Positions 47,231-58,900 of a stretch of 64,000 bases of DNA are shown in pieces. A program made the position numbers and the translations under genes. Numbering within the stretch: the stretch's first letter is position 1; every line of letters starts with the position of its first letter. Location of the stretch: the NCBI RefSeq assembly GCF_002775205.1, contig NC_036458.1, forward strand, positions 310,001 to 374,000. Reading direction: 5' to 3'. Origin of the DNA: Xiphophorus maculatus. Its lineage: Eukaryota; Chordata; Actinopteri; Cyprinodontiformes; Poeciliidae. The notes beneath the pieces are model-generated. The model saw only the letters and a program-made list of their open reading frames with translations. It made no database searches and was not told where the DNA came from.

Positions 47231-50162
47231 TACCCCCCTCGGTACCGTGTTGTCGGTCACGCCTCTGATGATGACGGGTCGGCTGAAGGCAAACCTGCAA
47301 ACAGAACCAGTGGATCAATTTGGACTCCAGGTTCTGGAGACTTTAACAGAACCAGCTCTGGATCTACCTGGTCGGCTCGGTTCTGCTGAAGACTAAACCC
47401 AAACTGCTCAGTTAGCAGCTAGCATTAAGGTTCTAATGAAGCATCGGAACCAGATCTGGACCTCAGTGTTACGGGTCAGCTGTTCTAACTATCTGTGCTG
47501 CCCATCGATCCGTGCTACCTGGTGGTGATGCTAACGTTGATGCTACGTCACGTTCTGCTGACTCAGCAGGTTTCTTATCCTACCTGTGGAAGTTTTGTCT
47601 CAGGTTTTATTTCATTTATTTTACACCGTGTTCCAAATTATTAAATTGGATTCAAGAGTCGTAAAGATAAATTTTTTTGTGGTGCTATTAAATTTATAGA
47701 TGCTATTGTGTGTCAGGGCTCTTTGAATCACTATAATTATTTCAGAGATCTGGTTGATTAGTTTGTCTGGTCAATGAAAGGAAATCTACTTAAGAAGGAT
47801 GTTCCACATTATTAAACAGGCCACAGGTTTCAAGCAACATGGAAACAGAAAGAATCTCTGCTGATGAAAATCATCAGATAGTTTAGTGCCGTATGACAAG
47901 ATATGAAAACTCGAGATATTTAATGAAAACTGAAGTGTTATGGTTCTGTGAAGAGATTTGTGGCTGATTCAGAACAAAGATGGTTTTACAGATAAAGGCA
48001 GAATGAGGAAAGTTTCTGTTGGACACATTCATCAGATTCAGAGAGCAGCTGTTAAAATGTCCTTACAGCAGCAAACAGTTATTAGAAGCTGCTGGAGCCT
48101 CAAGGTGGAGGATCCTCCAGAGGCTTGTGGTGCAGGAACCTACTATTGGGCCCCTAACCAGAACTCACAGGCAGAACCGGTCCCAGTGGGCCCAGCCGGA
48201 CATGAAGATTCATTTTCAAACAGACTTGTTCACTGATGACTGCTGTGCAGCCCTGGATGGTCCAGATGGACGCAGTAGTGGATTGGTGGTGGACGGCCAC
48301 CACGTCCCAACAGGCTGTGACGTCAGCAAGGAGGTGGTGGAGTCATGCTGCGGGCCGAATCATGGGGAGAGAGAGAGAGAGCTGGTCGGCCCTGATGGTG
48401 TGAAAATGACCTCAGCAAAGTATCTGGACTTTCTGACTGATCACTTTCTGTCATGGTTCTAAAAGAAGAGCCGAACCTTCGGTAGCAAAATCATCTTCAT
48501 CATGACAATCCACCATCTGATGCTGCCAGGAAAACCACTGTGTCATTGGCTGCTATGGGCATAAAGGGGAGAAACTCATGGTGTGGTCACCATGACCTCT
48601 GACCTCTACCCTACTGAGAACCTTTGGAGTTTCCTCCAGCAGAAGATCTGAATCCAGTTCATATCAACCAGCAGCTCTGGAAGGTTTTCTGACATCCTGC
48701 AGAGAAATTCAGCAGAAACTTTCCACAAACTCACAAGTTCAATGGATCCAGAATTGTGCTGTGATAAAGATAAAGAATTACTTTATTCATCCCAGCAGGG
48801 AAATTATTTCGCAGTTACAGCAAGAATTTTTTATACACAGATTAACACACGACGGAGCTGCGTCTGCAGGCAGCCAGCTGAGCCGGCGCCATTTTTGAAG
48901 GAGGACATGCTGCAAAGGTCGTCGGGACCGGGAGTCGAACCCGCGACGTCCGCGGGTCTAAGGCCTCCAAATGTGGGGCGTGCTAACCCGCTGCGCCACC
49001 ACAGCACGCCTCTTACATATCAGAGAGTTAACATGGAACTGGGTCTGTTAAGATGGTTCTGATTGAAATAGCTTTTGATTTTACTACATGTGAACACTTA
49101 ATGCTTTATGATCCATAAAATGTTTAGAAAATCTGCTGTGCATAATAATTTGGAACATTTTGAGTTTTTTATTTTTGAACAAAATCCTGTTCTCATAAGG
49201 AGCTTTGTTCAGTAAAATTAGATTTATACTGTAATAGTTCATGACTTGAAAATTATACTGACCGTCATTTGCATTGAACATTTAGGAAAATATGAGAAAA
49301 TATCACTTGCATAATAATTTGGAAGATGGTGTATATTTGGTTTTCATTAAGCTGCTGTATTACTTCATGTTTTTAGTTTACAGTACTTTACAGCAGCTTG
49401 TAAATATATTTATAGCTTTAGTTTGCCGTCTGCAAAGTCGTTACTGTAAACAAGTTATTGTTAATCTGGATAAAAGAAGTTGTTTTATGGCTATTTTGTC
49501 CCTATACTTTAAAATATTTTAGTTTAATTTAATTAAACTTTGCTAAATAGACGTTGGTAGCGACACTATGTGGGATTGAAGCTGTAATAGCCGTGTAATA
49601 TTAGTGTATATTAATCATATCCCATCATTGTGGCCGCTGCTGCTAACAGACCCAATGCAGAAAGAGTCACTGATCGGTATTAGTCTGTCTGTTTGCTGCT
49701 TTAATGTCCTGAAAAATTTAACCTTTATTAAGAGAATAAACTACATTATATTATTTTAAAATAAATGAGTTCTTTTTTTATTAATCTTTTTTTCAAATTT
49801 ACTTGTAATTTTTGTTGTTTATTTTTAACTTTTAAATATATTTTCCCAGTTTTATTCAATCAAGGATTTATTTTTAATTAATTAATTGGTCAGTTCCTCT
49901 CGATTCGATTCGGTTCGGTTACCTCTCCAGGAACTGCTGCCGCGAAAGTTCCGACCCGTCCAGAACCTCGATGGAGCAGCCGCCTTCATCCTCCAGGCCG
50001 GAACCTTCCGGCTGGGACCTGCGCAATACAGCGGGCCGTTATTAGCGAGTCGACCCGAACCGAGCCCGGCGTCCCGGTTCCATGGACCCACCATCCTCCG
50101 TCCTCCGCTCCCGCGGTCCAGACCAGCCACGCAGCCACAAACTGGACCGCTCCGAACCCCAT
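45334..50162 (-). CDS. jmjd8: JmjC domain-containing protein 8
   Basis: Nine exons on the minus strand: 50092-50162, 49923-50018, 47246-47294, 47070-47166, 46932-47000, 46743-46862, 46330-46397, 45496-45630, 45334-45414, consistent in phase, 261 residues (human: 264). It opens with a signal peptide (MGFGAVQFVAAWLVWTAGAE), as expected for an ER-lumenal protein. Diagnostic blocks: CSIEVLDGSELSRQQFLER, RLSTANTHSYRK, ETLYFFGDNNLTEWQNLLDR, YSFGIAG, VPFHWHGPGFSEVIYGRK, RWFLYPPD and YFPDRWWHATLNLDTSVFIS. The metal site reads H-W-H rather than the canonical H-X-D/E, as in other JMJD8 proteins, so enzymatic activity is uncertain. JMJD8 has been tied to TNF/NF-kB signalling and angiogenesis. Intron 2 is swollen by nested transposons. 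Confidence 0.95.
45784..45797. promoter_or_regulatory. Perfect RFX X-box palindrome in a jmjd8 intron
   Basis: GTTGCCATGGCAAC is the fully symmetric RFX consensus. It lies in the intron between jmjd8 exons 7 and 8. Function is inference from the motif only. Confidence 0.45.
47195..47230. repeat. ATC trinucleotide microsatellite
   Basis: About 11 copies of atc between jmjd8 exons 3 and 4, within 20 bases of the exon 3 donor. Length changes could affect splicing. Confidence 0.9.
47624..49331 (+). mobile_element. Tc1/mariner DNA transposon, degraded transposase
   Basis: The ends are inverted repeats (left CACCGTGTTCCAAATTATTA, right complement CACCATCTTCCAAATTATTA) flanked by TA on both sides (47622-47623, 49332-49333), as expected for the superfamily. 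The plus strand keeps transposase pieces: RILQRLVVQEPTIGPLTRTH, a LDGPDG block near 48250, GVKMTSAKYLDFLTDHFLSW near 48440, and YPTENLWSFLQQK near 48615. Stops and frame changes make it inactive. A SINE interrupts its 3' part. Confidence 0.85.
48779..49010 (-). mobile_element. tRNA-derived SINE nested in the mariner element
   Basis: The minus strand has a perfect RNA polymerase III A box (TGGCGCAGCGGG, 48987-48998) and B box (GGTTCGACTCC, 48931-48941). Its 3' tail (48779-48821) is identical over 43 bases to the 3' end of the LINE fragment at 42952-42994, so that LINE family probably supplies its reverse transcriptase. It lies where the last transposase codons of the mariner should be. Confidence 0.85.
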
Positions 50163-50204
50163 CCAGCTCCTAACCGGCAGCTAGCCGCGGCTAATGCACT
50201 TCCG

Positions 50205-50220
50205 GGTTGGCAGCCAATCA
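50205..50220 (-). promoter_or_regulatory. CCAAT element upstream of jmjd8
   Basis: gcagccaatcacaaag lies about 50 bases upstream of the jmjd8 start codon, inverted relative to the gene. No TATA box was seen. Confidence 0.4.
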
Positions 50221-50503
50221 CAAAGCGTCAAATAAATTCGACCCATGGCGCATTCACGGACACCATGAAAAAAACAGAACTCCTCAGTTCCAGGGTAACT
50301 GGGTTTTACGAGCTCATAAACTGAACTTCCGGCTGGGATTAAAAATATTTTTAGTAATATAGATTAGAGGTATAGGTATTATTAAATAGTACTATAATTA
50401 ATAAACATAATAATGGCTATTGTAATTGTTGTAAAAATTAGAAACAGTACAACATATATTTTTAGAATGTAATAGGTATATTCATGAAAGAGAGGTCTTA
50501 ATT

Positions 50504-51722
50504 TAGGGTGACCAAACGTCCGTATTTCCCGGGACATGTCCGTATTTCACGTCCTGTCCCGGGCGTCCCGGGTTTTTTTTAGAAAGTGAGGAAATGTCCT
50601 GTTTTTTAAATTACCTTCATTGGACCATTATATTTACAGGCACTAGGGCCCTGCGCACGGCCCTGCGTGTGACGTAATCCCTGAGCCGCGTCAGTGCGGG
50701 CAGCCCTGTTCTTAATCAGAAGATAGATAGCGTGGCTGTCAGTAGCCAACAACATAGGAAAGCGCAAATGTATGTTTACCTACTATTTACAAAAGAGTTT
50801 CCCCGCTTTCAGACCGGGTCGAGACAAATGGGAGGCCTTGTGCACAGTGTGCAAAGCAGGCACATATGTCTCGGTGTCCAATGGAGGTGCAAGGGATCTG
50901 AAAAGCCACCGGGACACCGAGACACCCAAAAACAGCTGTCCGAGGTGAGAGTAGTGCTAGCTCGATCACACAGTACTTTGTCAAACCAGGGAACGAGGAT
51001 GCAGTGAATGCAGCGCAGGCTGCAGGGTCATTCCACACAGTGAAACATCTCAACAGTTATCGATCTATGGACTGCACGAGTTCATTGTTGAAAAAGAAGC
51101 TGCTGAGAAAGATCAGCTCTACAGCAAAATATAAATGGGCAGACAAGGACAAGGAAGAAAAACCGGATGAAGAGGAAGAAAAACCGGATGAAGAGGAAGA
51201 AAAACCGGATGAAGAGGAAGAAAAACCGGATGAAGAGGAAGACGAGGATTAAACAGGAAAGTAAAGATAGTCTATTGATATGTTTGTTCGTTTTTGGTAC
51301 ATTTTGAGTTATTTTTGCTACACAAGAGGTATTTTTTGTTAATTAGCTCATTTGTTAATTTATTTTTTCCAATAGCCTACAGAACAGACATTATTTCGTT
51401 CATTACTGAGGCTGAGTATCATGTGTTATTGGGAGTTGAGAGTTATTGTTAACTTTTATTGTTAAGTGAGGGATGTTTAGATGAGACATTATTTCTTTCA
51501 TTCATTACAGGAATTGTTAAGCATTTTTTAATAAATACATTTTGAATAAAATTATCATTTGTTATTGGAGTTATTGCTGTTGAGTTTTACTGAAAAGCAT
51601 TTTTAATAAACCAACTGTAAATATCATGTTATTGTAGGATTACCACAGACATCTCTATGCATGGGAACAGAGATCCGCTCCAAGGTGTCCTGGTTTTCCC
51701 AAATGAAAATATGGTCACCCTT
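50504..51722 (+). mobile_element. hAT-superfamily DNA transposon, internally deleted
   Basis: Ends TAGGGTGACC and GGTCACCCTT form inverted repeats, and a perfect 8-bp duplication TCTTAATT (50496-50503, 51723-51730) flanks them, the hAT hallmark. The plus strand near 50800-50950 encodes a zinc-finger-like N-terminal piece (PCFRPGRDKWEALCTVCKAG, GGARDLKSHRDTEKH) typical of this hAT group. The catalytic RNase H-like domain is absent, so it is non-autonomous. It sits between the 5' end of jmjd8 and the 3' end of the protease gene. Confidence 0.85.
51150..51246 (+). repeat. 24-bp tandem repeat encoding EEKPDEEE within the hAT element
   Basis: Four copies of gaagaaaaaccggatgaaga in frame with the short open frame starting at 51004. 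The repeat is purine-only on one strand apart from cc and t positions. It probably expanded after insertion. Confidence 0.85.
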
Positions 51723-51730
51723 TCTTAATT

Positions 51731-52986
51731 AGACAATTAGATAGGAATAAATGTAAATTAGATATAAGGGATTTTTTTCAGAGATCATCTGGAATGAAGG
51801 TTTAGTCGTTTTAGTTTTTTAAGAAAAACGGGGAGAGGAGGAGAACCACATCCTCTGGCTGGTTCTGGTTCTGGACCAGAAGTCTGTTGGAGACAAGCCG
51901 CTCTGATCCGGTTCCTTTAATCTGATGTAAACTTTTGATTTGATTCTGACCTGGGAACGGATCGACCTGGAAGTTTGTAGAGCAGAATAAAAACCAAAAA
52001 CGTTTCTCCTCATTTCTGGACATCATCGTACAGCCCCGATGCAGGGAGCGGTTCCCACCAGCAGGTGGCAGAACTGCTCCATTTCAGCCATTTTAGCCAA
52101 ACGTCAGACATCTTGGACAGGTAAGGGGCCCTAACCCGAACACCTGGACAGTTCCCATGGAGGGGAATACGGCAACACGCACAGAACAAAAAGGGTATAT
52201 AAACGATCCAAACACAAAAACAGAGGGACAATTTGTTTCCTTTATTAAGAACTTGGCACCCGGAAAGTCCAACAGAAAAATATTTAGATGTATTTGATTG
52301 ATTTACTTCATATAGTAGCAGAGAAAAGCTGATCCCTGAGTATTTTTATCAAGACACAAACATGAAAATTTCTTCATTTAATAATAAATCACAGTAAAGG
52401 TCTAAAAACAAAAACAATTCCAACACAAACAAAAATAATCAGAAACTAAAAACTTCATCAGTTACATTATGTAAAATTTGTGCAAAACATTTAACAGCAA
52501 AACCTTTAAACCTTTTTCTGACTGAATCCTGCTGAGTTTGGAGCCAAGAAGCAGAAAATAACATTTAAATGTGACACTTTATTATCATGTACACCGTAAA
52601 AATGTAATAAAATCTAATTTTTCTGTCTTTAATTTTAATCTCAGTTCTGATGATCAGGGAGAAGAAAGTTTCTTATTGTTTTAAATATATTTAAAACCTT
52701 ATTATGAATACTTTCATATGGTGAAGGTCACCATAACCCTCTGCAAATACAAAATATTTAAATTAATTACTTAAAGATCAAATTGGGGTTTTAAAGTTTT
52801 GATGAAAACTTTGGATTCATTTTATTTGATGAAAATCGAAATAAGTCCCCTACATTTTAAACAAATTTTTGATGATTTTTATGACATTAATGAGTCCCAA
52901 TGTTAAGAATCTTCTATAAATAAGGAATTGTTTCTGTTTATAGCAGTTTTGTTAATAATCAGCAGTCACATCTCCGGTTCTGGACC
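51731..52986. other. AT-rich spacer and probable protease 3' UTR
   Basis: No exon recognised. The minus-strand protease 3' UTR probably starts here; tttatt near 52237 (AATAAA on the minus strand) is a candidate poly(A) signal. Confidence 0.4.
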
Positions 52987-55900
52987 TCAGGACAGGAGCA
53001 GAGCGAGGCTGAGTGTGGGGACGGCCAGCAGCGACGCGGCCAGAGGGCGAGCGGCGGCGGCGGCGGCGCCCTGGAAGCTGATGTATCCCGGCTGCTCGCC
53101 GCTCACCTGGCTGTTGATCCAGGTCTGGTAGTTGGAAATTCGGGCGTAAACTCCGGGATAGCCGGGCTGGGCGCAGCCGTTCCCGTAGCTCACCACGCCG
53201 GCCTGGACCCACACCGTCCCGTTTTTGGTGACCAGAGGTCCGCCGGAGTCTCCCTGCGCCACAGGAACGGCCTCAGGTCAGAAAGCTTCCAGCGTGACCT
53301 TTAACCCCTTAGAGGGAGGAACAGGTGACTCACCTGGCAGGAGTCCTTCCCTCCATTGGTCAGACCGGCACACAGCATGTTGTTTGTTAACGTGCTGTAG
53401 GAGGCGCTGCACTGGCTGTTGGACACAATGGGAACGTCCACTTCCTGCAGCGTCTGAGAAATGCCTGCAGGGGGAGACAACGGACCAATCAATGATCAAA
53501 GTTTTACCGATTCAGGAATCGCTGCTATCCGAGGAAACATCGGAGAACAGGCTGAGCCGCAGACGGGCCGCCTGGAAACGCCTGGAAACACCCGCACAGG
53601 TAAACAGGATCCCACCTGAGATGTGACGCTAAAGCAGAACAAAAGACGGGTTTTTCACTCCACTGTGAAAAAGTTCTAGAGTTTCAATGGCCGTAGTAGA
53701 CCACTTCCTGTTTCGGTGGCCGTAACAGACCACTTCCTGTTTCGGTGGCCGTAACTTCCTGTAACTGTTCTCTCCATCCGCGACTTTTAGCTGTTATAAA
53801 TTTTCAGTTTTTATTTTAGATATTTTTAAAGAACAAAATCTGTTACTGACAGAAGCAACTGATGTGAGAGAATAAATCATGCAGTACATTGACCTCTGAC
53901 CCCTGACCTCTGTCACATGCATCGCCCTGACCCCTGACTTTGTGCAGGTGAGTTTAAATGCTGTACGTTTCCTCTCTGCTGGCTCCTGGCCCGGTTAGCC
54001 GTTTGTTGTTTCTCTGCTCAGACCTTAATGCCCCAAAGCGGGGCATCACTTCTCTCCCCGGTGGCAGAACTTCCTCTATGAGGTCAAAGTTCAGCAGAGG
54101 CCTGCTAACGACCATCTGACCTGGGTGTGTTGAACCGGGGAGAGAGCGGAACCGTGCAGGACCCCCAGAGGGGGCCTGGCTGCTCCTACGCATCATCGTT
54201 GCCTTCAGCGAAGCAACAGGAAGTGAATCTTACTGCCGCCGTAGCTGAGGGTCCCCCAGCCGGTGACCCAGCAGTCCAGTCCGGACGGGAAGACGCTGCC
54301 GTCGGCGGCCAGGCAGACAGGCCGGACGTAGTTGGTGAAGGTGACGGCGGAGGACAGCTGCACCAGGGCCACGTCGTTGTCATTTGTGTTGGAGTTGTAG
54401 TCCGGATGGACGATGATCTGCGCCGCGCTGCGGGACACCACGTTAGCGGAGGACGTCAGACTCTGAAGGCCGAGGTCAACGGTCACGCCCGACGTGCTGG
54501 TGCTGAAAGAAACAGGTGACACTTTGTTTATGGGCGAACTCCGAACCCAACGCTGGATACTTCCTCCAAGAACTTCTCATTTATGACTCAAATATTCCCA
54601 ACAAGAAAACTAGTTCAGGATTCGGAGCCTGCTGCCCGTCTGCAGGCCGCCTGGTTCTTTGTCTGTAAATCTGTGTTTCTGTATGTCCAACAATTTTCAA
54701 TTAAAAAAAACTTAGTTCACTTCCTGTTCAGCAGCTGTCCCTGGTGCTGAACAGGAAGTGATGTCACATGAACAGAACTCACCTCTTAAAGCAGTGCGCG
54801 GCAGAGAGAACCCACTGGCTGTTGATGAGGGACCCTCCGCACAGCCCACCCTGGATGTGCAGCCGGGCCTGCCACGGCCACGCCCCGGCCGCCGCCTCCT
54901 GGCCGCCCACGATCCGCGTGTCGCTCCTGGTGTTGAGCGGCGCGGCGCCGCAAACTGCAGAGACACGTCAGAGCATCAGGTCACCGGAAACGTTAGCTGC
55001 TCTCACCTAAACGTCCAGCAACACCAACTCAGTAGTTAGCAGAAGCTAATGCTAAAGCAGCAGCTAATGACTCAAAGTGTCATTTCACCTCCAAGGTCAA
55101 GGTCAAATTACTCTACGTCACTTCCTGCAGGGCTTGGCCTCCAGGAAGTGATTGTTCGTTTCAGACTTTTAGTCGTTGGATTTTGCTAACTCAGGTTTAG
55201 CCGGTCAGTTTAGAAACGGTTTTCTCTGGGTTAGTTAGCCTGTTATAACATGAAGAGACAGGGGCTCATATTTTATGATTTATATATAAATACGTTTATA
55301 TGTGGTATTTATTGAATTATAAATGTCTCAGCTTCAAACTTAATATTTAGTTTGATATCTGAACATTTAGTCTATATTTAGCTCTAAGCTCAAACCAAAT
55401 AGCCAAATGTAGCTAACTACATTTGCATCTCTACATTTGGAAATAAATATTTCGTTTGAAACTGACATTTATAAATGAATGAAGAACAATTAAAACTCCA
55501 TTATTTTTTATTAAGAAATGATAAATAATGATAAACCATGGCTGTGAGTTGGTCAGCGTTACTCAGCAGCGTATTGTTAGCTGCCCTGTCGTTTGTTCAA
55601 GATGATTTTTCTATTCCTTGGATTTTTGCCACTTGCTCAAAATGAGGAGAGGAAATGGAACTCCAAAATAAGAGCATGGACATAAACGGCTAATTACCTG
55701 AGAAATTCTTAACAGTCGTTAAGCAAAACTTCACATGTTGAACTTTTCTCAGCTGAAAGTTTACAAAGCAGCCAAGGAAATGAGTTTCAGAAGTTTCTGG
55801 AATTTTTTTATGGGCATTTCAAAGTTAGCAAGAACGCTAACATGCTAAGCTGAGAATTTGAGCTGCAACCATTAGCATTAGCATTAGCAGTAGCAGTAGT

Positions 55901-58900
55901 GTTTCCACCCCTGGAATAATAAATAAAATGTCAGTAACTAGGCCTGTCGGTAAATCAATTAATCATACCATAAATTAAAACTATCGACCTCATTTCAATT
56001 ATCGGCATTATCGTCTCTTCCGGTCTTTTTCTCTTTCTGCTAATGACACCGAATGAAAAAAGGCTCAACTCCGGTGCTCTCCACTGACCTCTGACCTCAT
56101 TTCCTTAGTGTAAAGCCCAGCTCACACAACACGATCTTAGAGCTGCCAGCTGATTGTCGGCCCATTTTTAAAACCTGACAGAGACCAAACATTAGCCGAC
56201 AGAAATCCTAGGTATAACGGTTCGATCGGGTTCGTTCCTGCCGTGTGGTGTCCAACAATGGGCACAAAATAATGGCTACAAGTTCAGTGAACTAATTTTA
56301 AAACCAGGCTTTAATCAATGCTTTACTACAATCTACCTGCAATGTATGTGGCTAGTGTCAGCGTAAAGTCCTGACTGAATGAAAATCATTAGAACCTGTT
56401 TACGTCACGTTAACAAGAACAGCTGAAAAGTTACCAGGTTTATCAACTGCAGTAGCAATTTCGCTCCAACTCCTCCTCTTGTCATTTCTATATTCTTTGC
56501 ATGTTGAATAAACATTAATGTTGTTTCCACATATCATCTCCAATGTAGGCTGGACTTCAGGTTGCGCCGTGTCAGCTGTTTGGGATTCCCCTCCGTAATT
56601 TCCCCTCAGAAAACACTGAGGAGAATCCGCGCTTTCTGATTGGCTGCCTGTCACATTCAACAGGCTGCGTTAAGATCCCAGTCGGGGAAAACCTGTGATT
56701 TGGATCAGAGCGGCAACGACGATCTACCGTAACACACCACACAATCTTAGAAAGACCAACGATCTAAGATTGTTGTATGGGGAAAAATAGGAGCAAAAAA
56801 CCTGTAGTGTGAATTATTGCATCAGGTAGTCGATGTGCCCATCTTCTCTATTTAAATCTAATTATTACTGAAGGGCAACATAATATACAGACTTCATAAT
56901 CTGCAATCTTTTGGTTGAATGCAGTATTTATTTACACTTTGGCTTTATGTTGTTTAGTTTTTATCAAGTACATTTTTTGTTAATGGAGACTGAGAATCCA
57001 TTTTGTTTTTGTTTTTGGTTGTTTTGTTTATTTTGTTGATCAGGTCCAGTGTTAAATATTCTTTTGAAATTAAAGTGTATCTTTCTTTGGCAGGAAATCA
57101 CATGCATTATTACGTCATTTCCATTAAATCAGTGTAAAAAGGTCTTCAAACAATATTATTGTTTATCGCAATAATTTTTGAGACAATTAATCGCTCAGCA
57201 TAATTTGTTATAGTGACAGGCCTATCAGTAGCTGATTTTAAACTGGAGATCTCCAGTTCTGCTGAACTAATGAACCGAAATCCTCTGCAGGTCTTCCTCT
57301 CCATCCTCCTCATCCTCATCCTCTCCTGTCCTTACCTTTCAGCCATTCCTCCAGTCCTGATTAAAGTTTTTCATCTCGTTAATTTGCTTCATTCCTCTTT
57401 TTCGCCACTCATTTTTCTAACTTCTACCCGATTTATTTCTACATCCAGTCTCTGTTGCAGCTGCTCTCATCCCACTCATCCCTGACCAGCTGTTCTAACT
57501 ATCTGTGCTGCCCATCGATCCGTGCTACCTGGTGGTGATGAGGCGAACATCGATGCTACGTCACCTTCTGCTGACTCAGCAGATTTCTTATCCTACCTGT
57601 GGAAGATTTGTCTCGTGTTTTATTTCATCGCAGATTACAGTAAGTATTATTTAATTTATTTTATTCCAGGCTTTCATTAAGCTGCTGCATTACTTCATGT
57701 TTTTAGTTTACATGACAGCAGCTTATAAATTTATCTATAAATGGTTTTAGTTTGCCGTCTGCAAAGTCGTTACAGTAAACAAGTCATTGTTAATCAGGAT
57801 AAAATACGTTGTTTTGTAGCTTTTTTGTCCCTATACTTTAAAACATTTTAGTTTAATTATACTCTTTTTTTTATTAAATTTTGCTAAAACTTAATAAAAA
57901 GTTAAATGATGATGGGATATATTAATCATATCCCATCACTGTGGCTGCTGATAACAGAAGCTATGAAACGGATCAAAGAATCACTGATCTGTATTAGTCT
58001 TTCATTTAATTCCAATAAAAACCTGCTTCCCCTGATCCGGTTTTATTCTTACAAATCTCTGTATTTAAAATAGTTTCAACAGGTAGGATAAAAGGATTAG
58101 TGCAAACATCTACAGCTGTTGATTTTAAACAGGTAGATATTCAGATGAAGGAAGTGATCTTCTTGTGGTTTCGTCATGGATAGAAATTGTTCTGATGCTA
58201 AGCTAACCATAACTGCTAAGCTTCCACTTTAGTTACTCAAATATTGTTATCCAATATATTTAACATTAACAACCTGCTGTAGTTTGTAAACATGACAGTA
58301 GCAGTTTTAGACGGGTAGCACAGACAGATAGACCTAGCCATCTATTCGTGCTACTGTAGGAAAATCTGACAAGGTAGCACTGATTGTCAGAACACCAGGT
58401 TTACATCTGCTGCTGCGCAGAGCTGCTCAGGTGTGTTAGGATCATGGCAGCAAACCAGCAGAACGCAAAGAACATTGCAGTTTTTCCCCCAAACTAACCG
58501 TCTAACGAGGTAGCATCAATTGATGGTCCAATAGATTTTGGCTCATGTTTTTCTGGTCCGATGTTTTTCATTCGGAACCAGGCAGGACTTGAAGTGGAAT
58601 CTGGATTCTTGTTTCAGAAGATTTTCAGTTCTTCATAAGAAGAACTGTTCAGTTCAGTTCTTCATACTAAGAACTGTTCAGTTCAGTTCTTCATAATAAG
58701 AAGAATTGTTCTGTTCAGTTCTTCATAATAATAAGAACTGTTCTGTTCAGTTCTTCATAATAAGAAGAACTGTTCAGTTCAGTTCTTCATAAGAAGAACT
58801 GTTCAGTTCAGTTCTTCATAATAAGAAGAACTGTTCAGTTCAGTTCTTCATGATAATAAGAACTGTTCAGTTCAATTCTTCATAATAATAAGAACTGTTC

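Larger units (their letters stand above)
47477..49730 (+). mobile_element. Repeat family copy A, split by a Tc1/mariner insertion
   Basis: 47477-47621 and 49334-about 49700 are two halves of one repeat whose uninterrupted relative lies at 57487-58398 (shared words ctgttctaactatctgtgct, ccatcgatccgtgctacctg, tttgccgtctgcaaagtcgt, ttgtccctatactttaaaa). Copy A seems truncated or diverged at its right end. It sits in jmjd8 intron 2. Confidence 0.75.

Noticed and set aside
48925-49000. A genuine tRNA gene
   Set aside because: A and B boxes are perfect, but the body does not fold into a cloverleaf and a LINE-type tail follows, so it is a SINE head.
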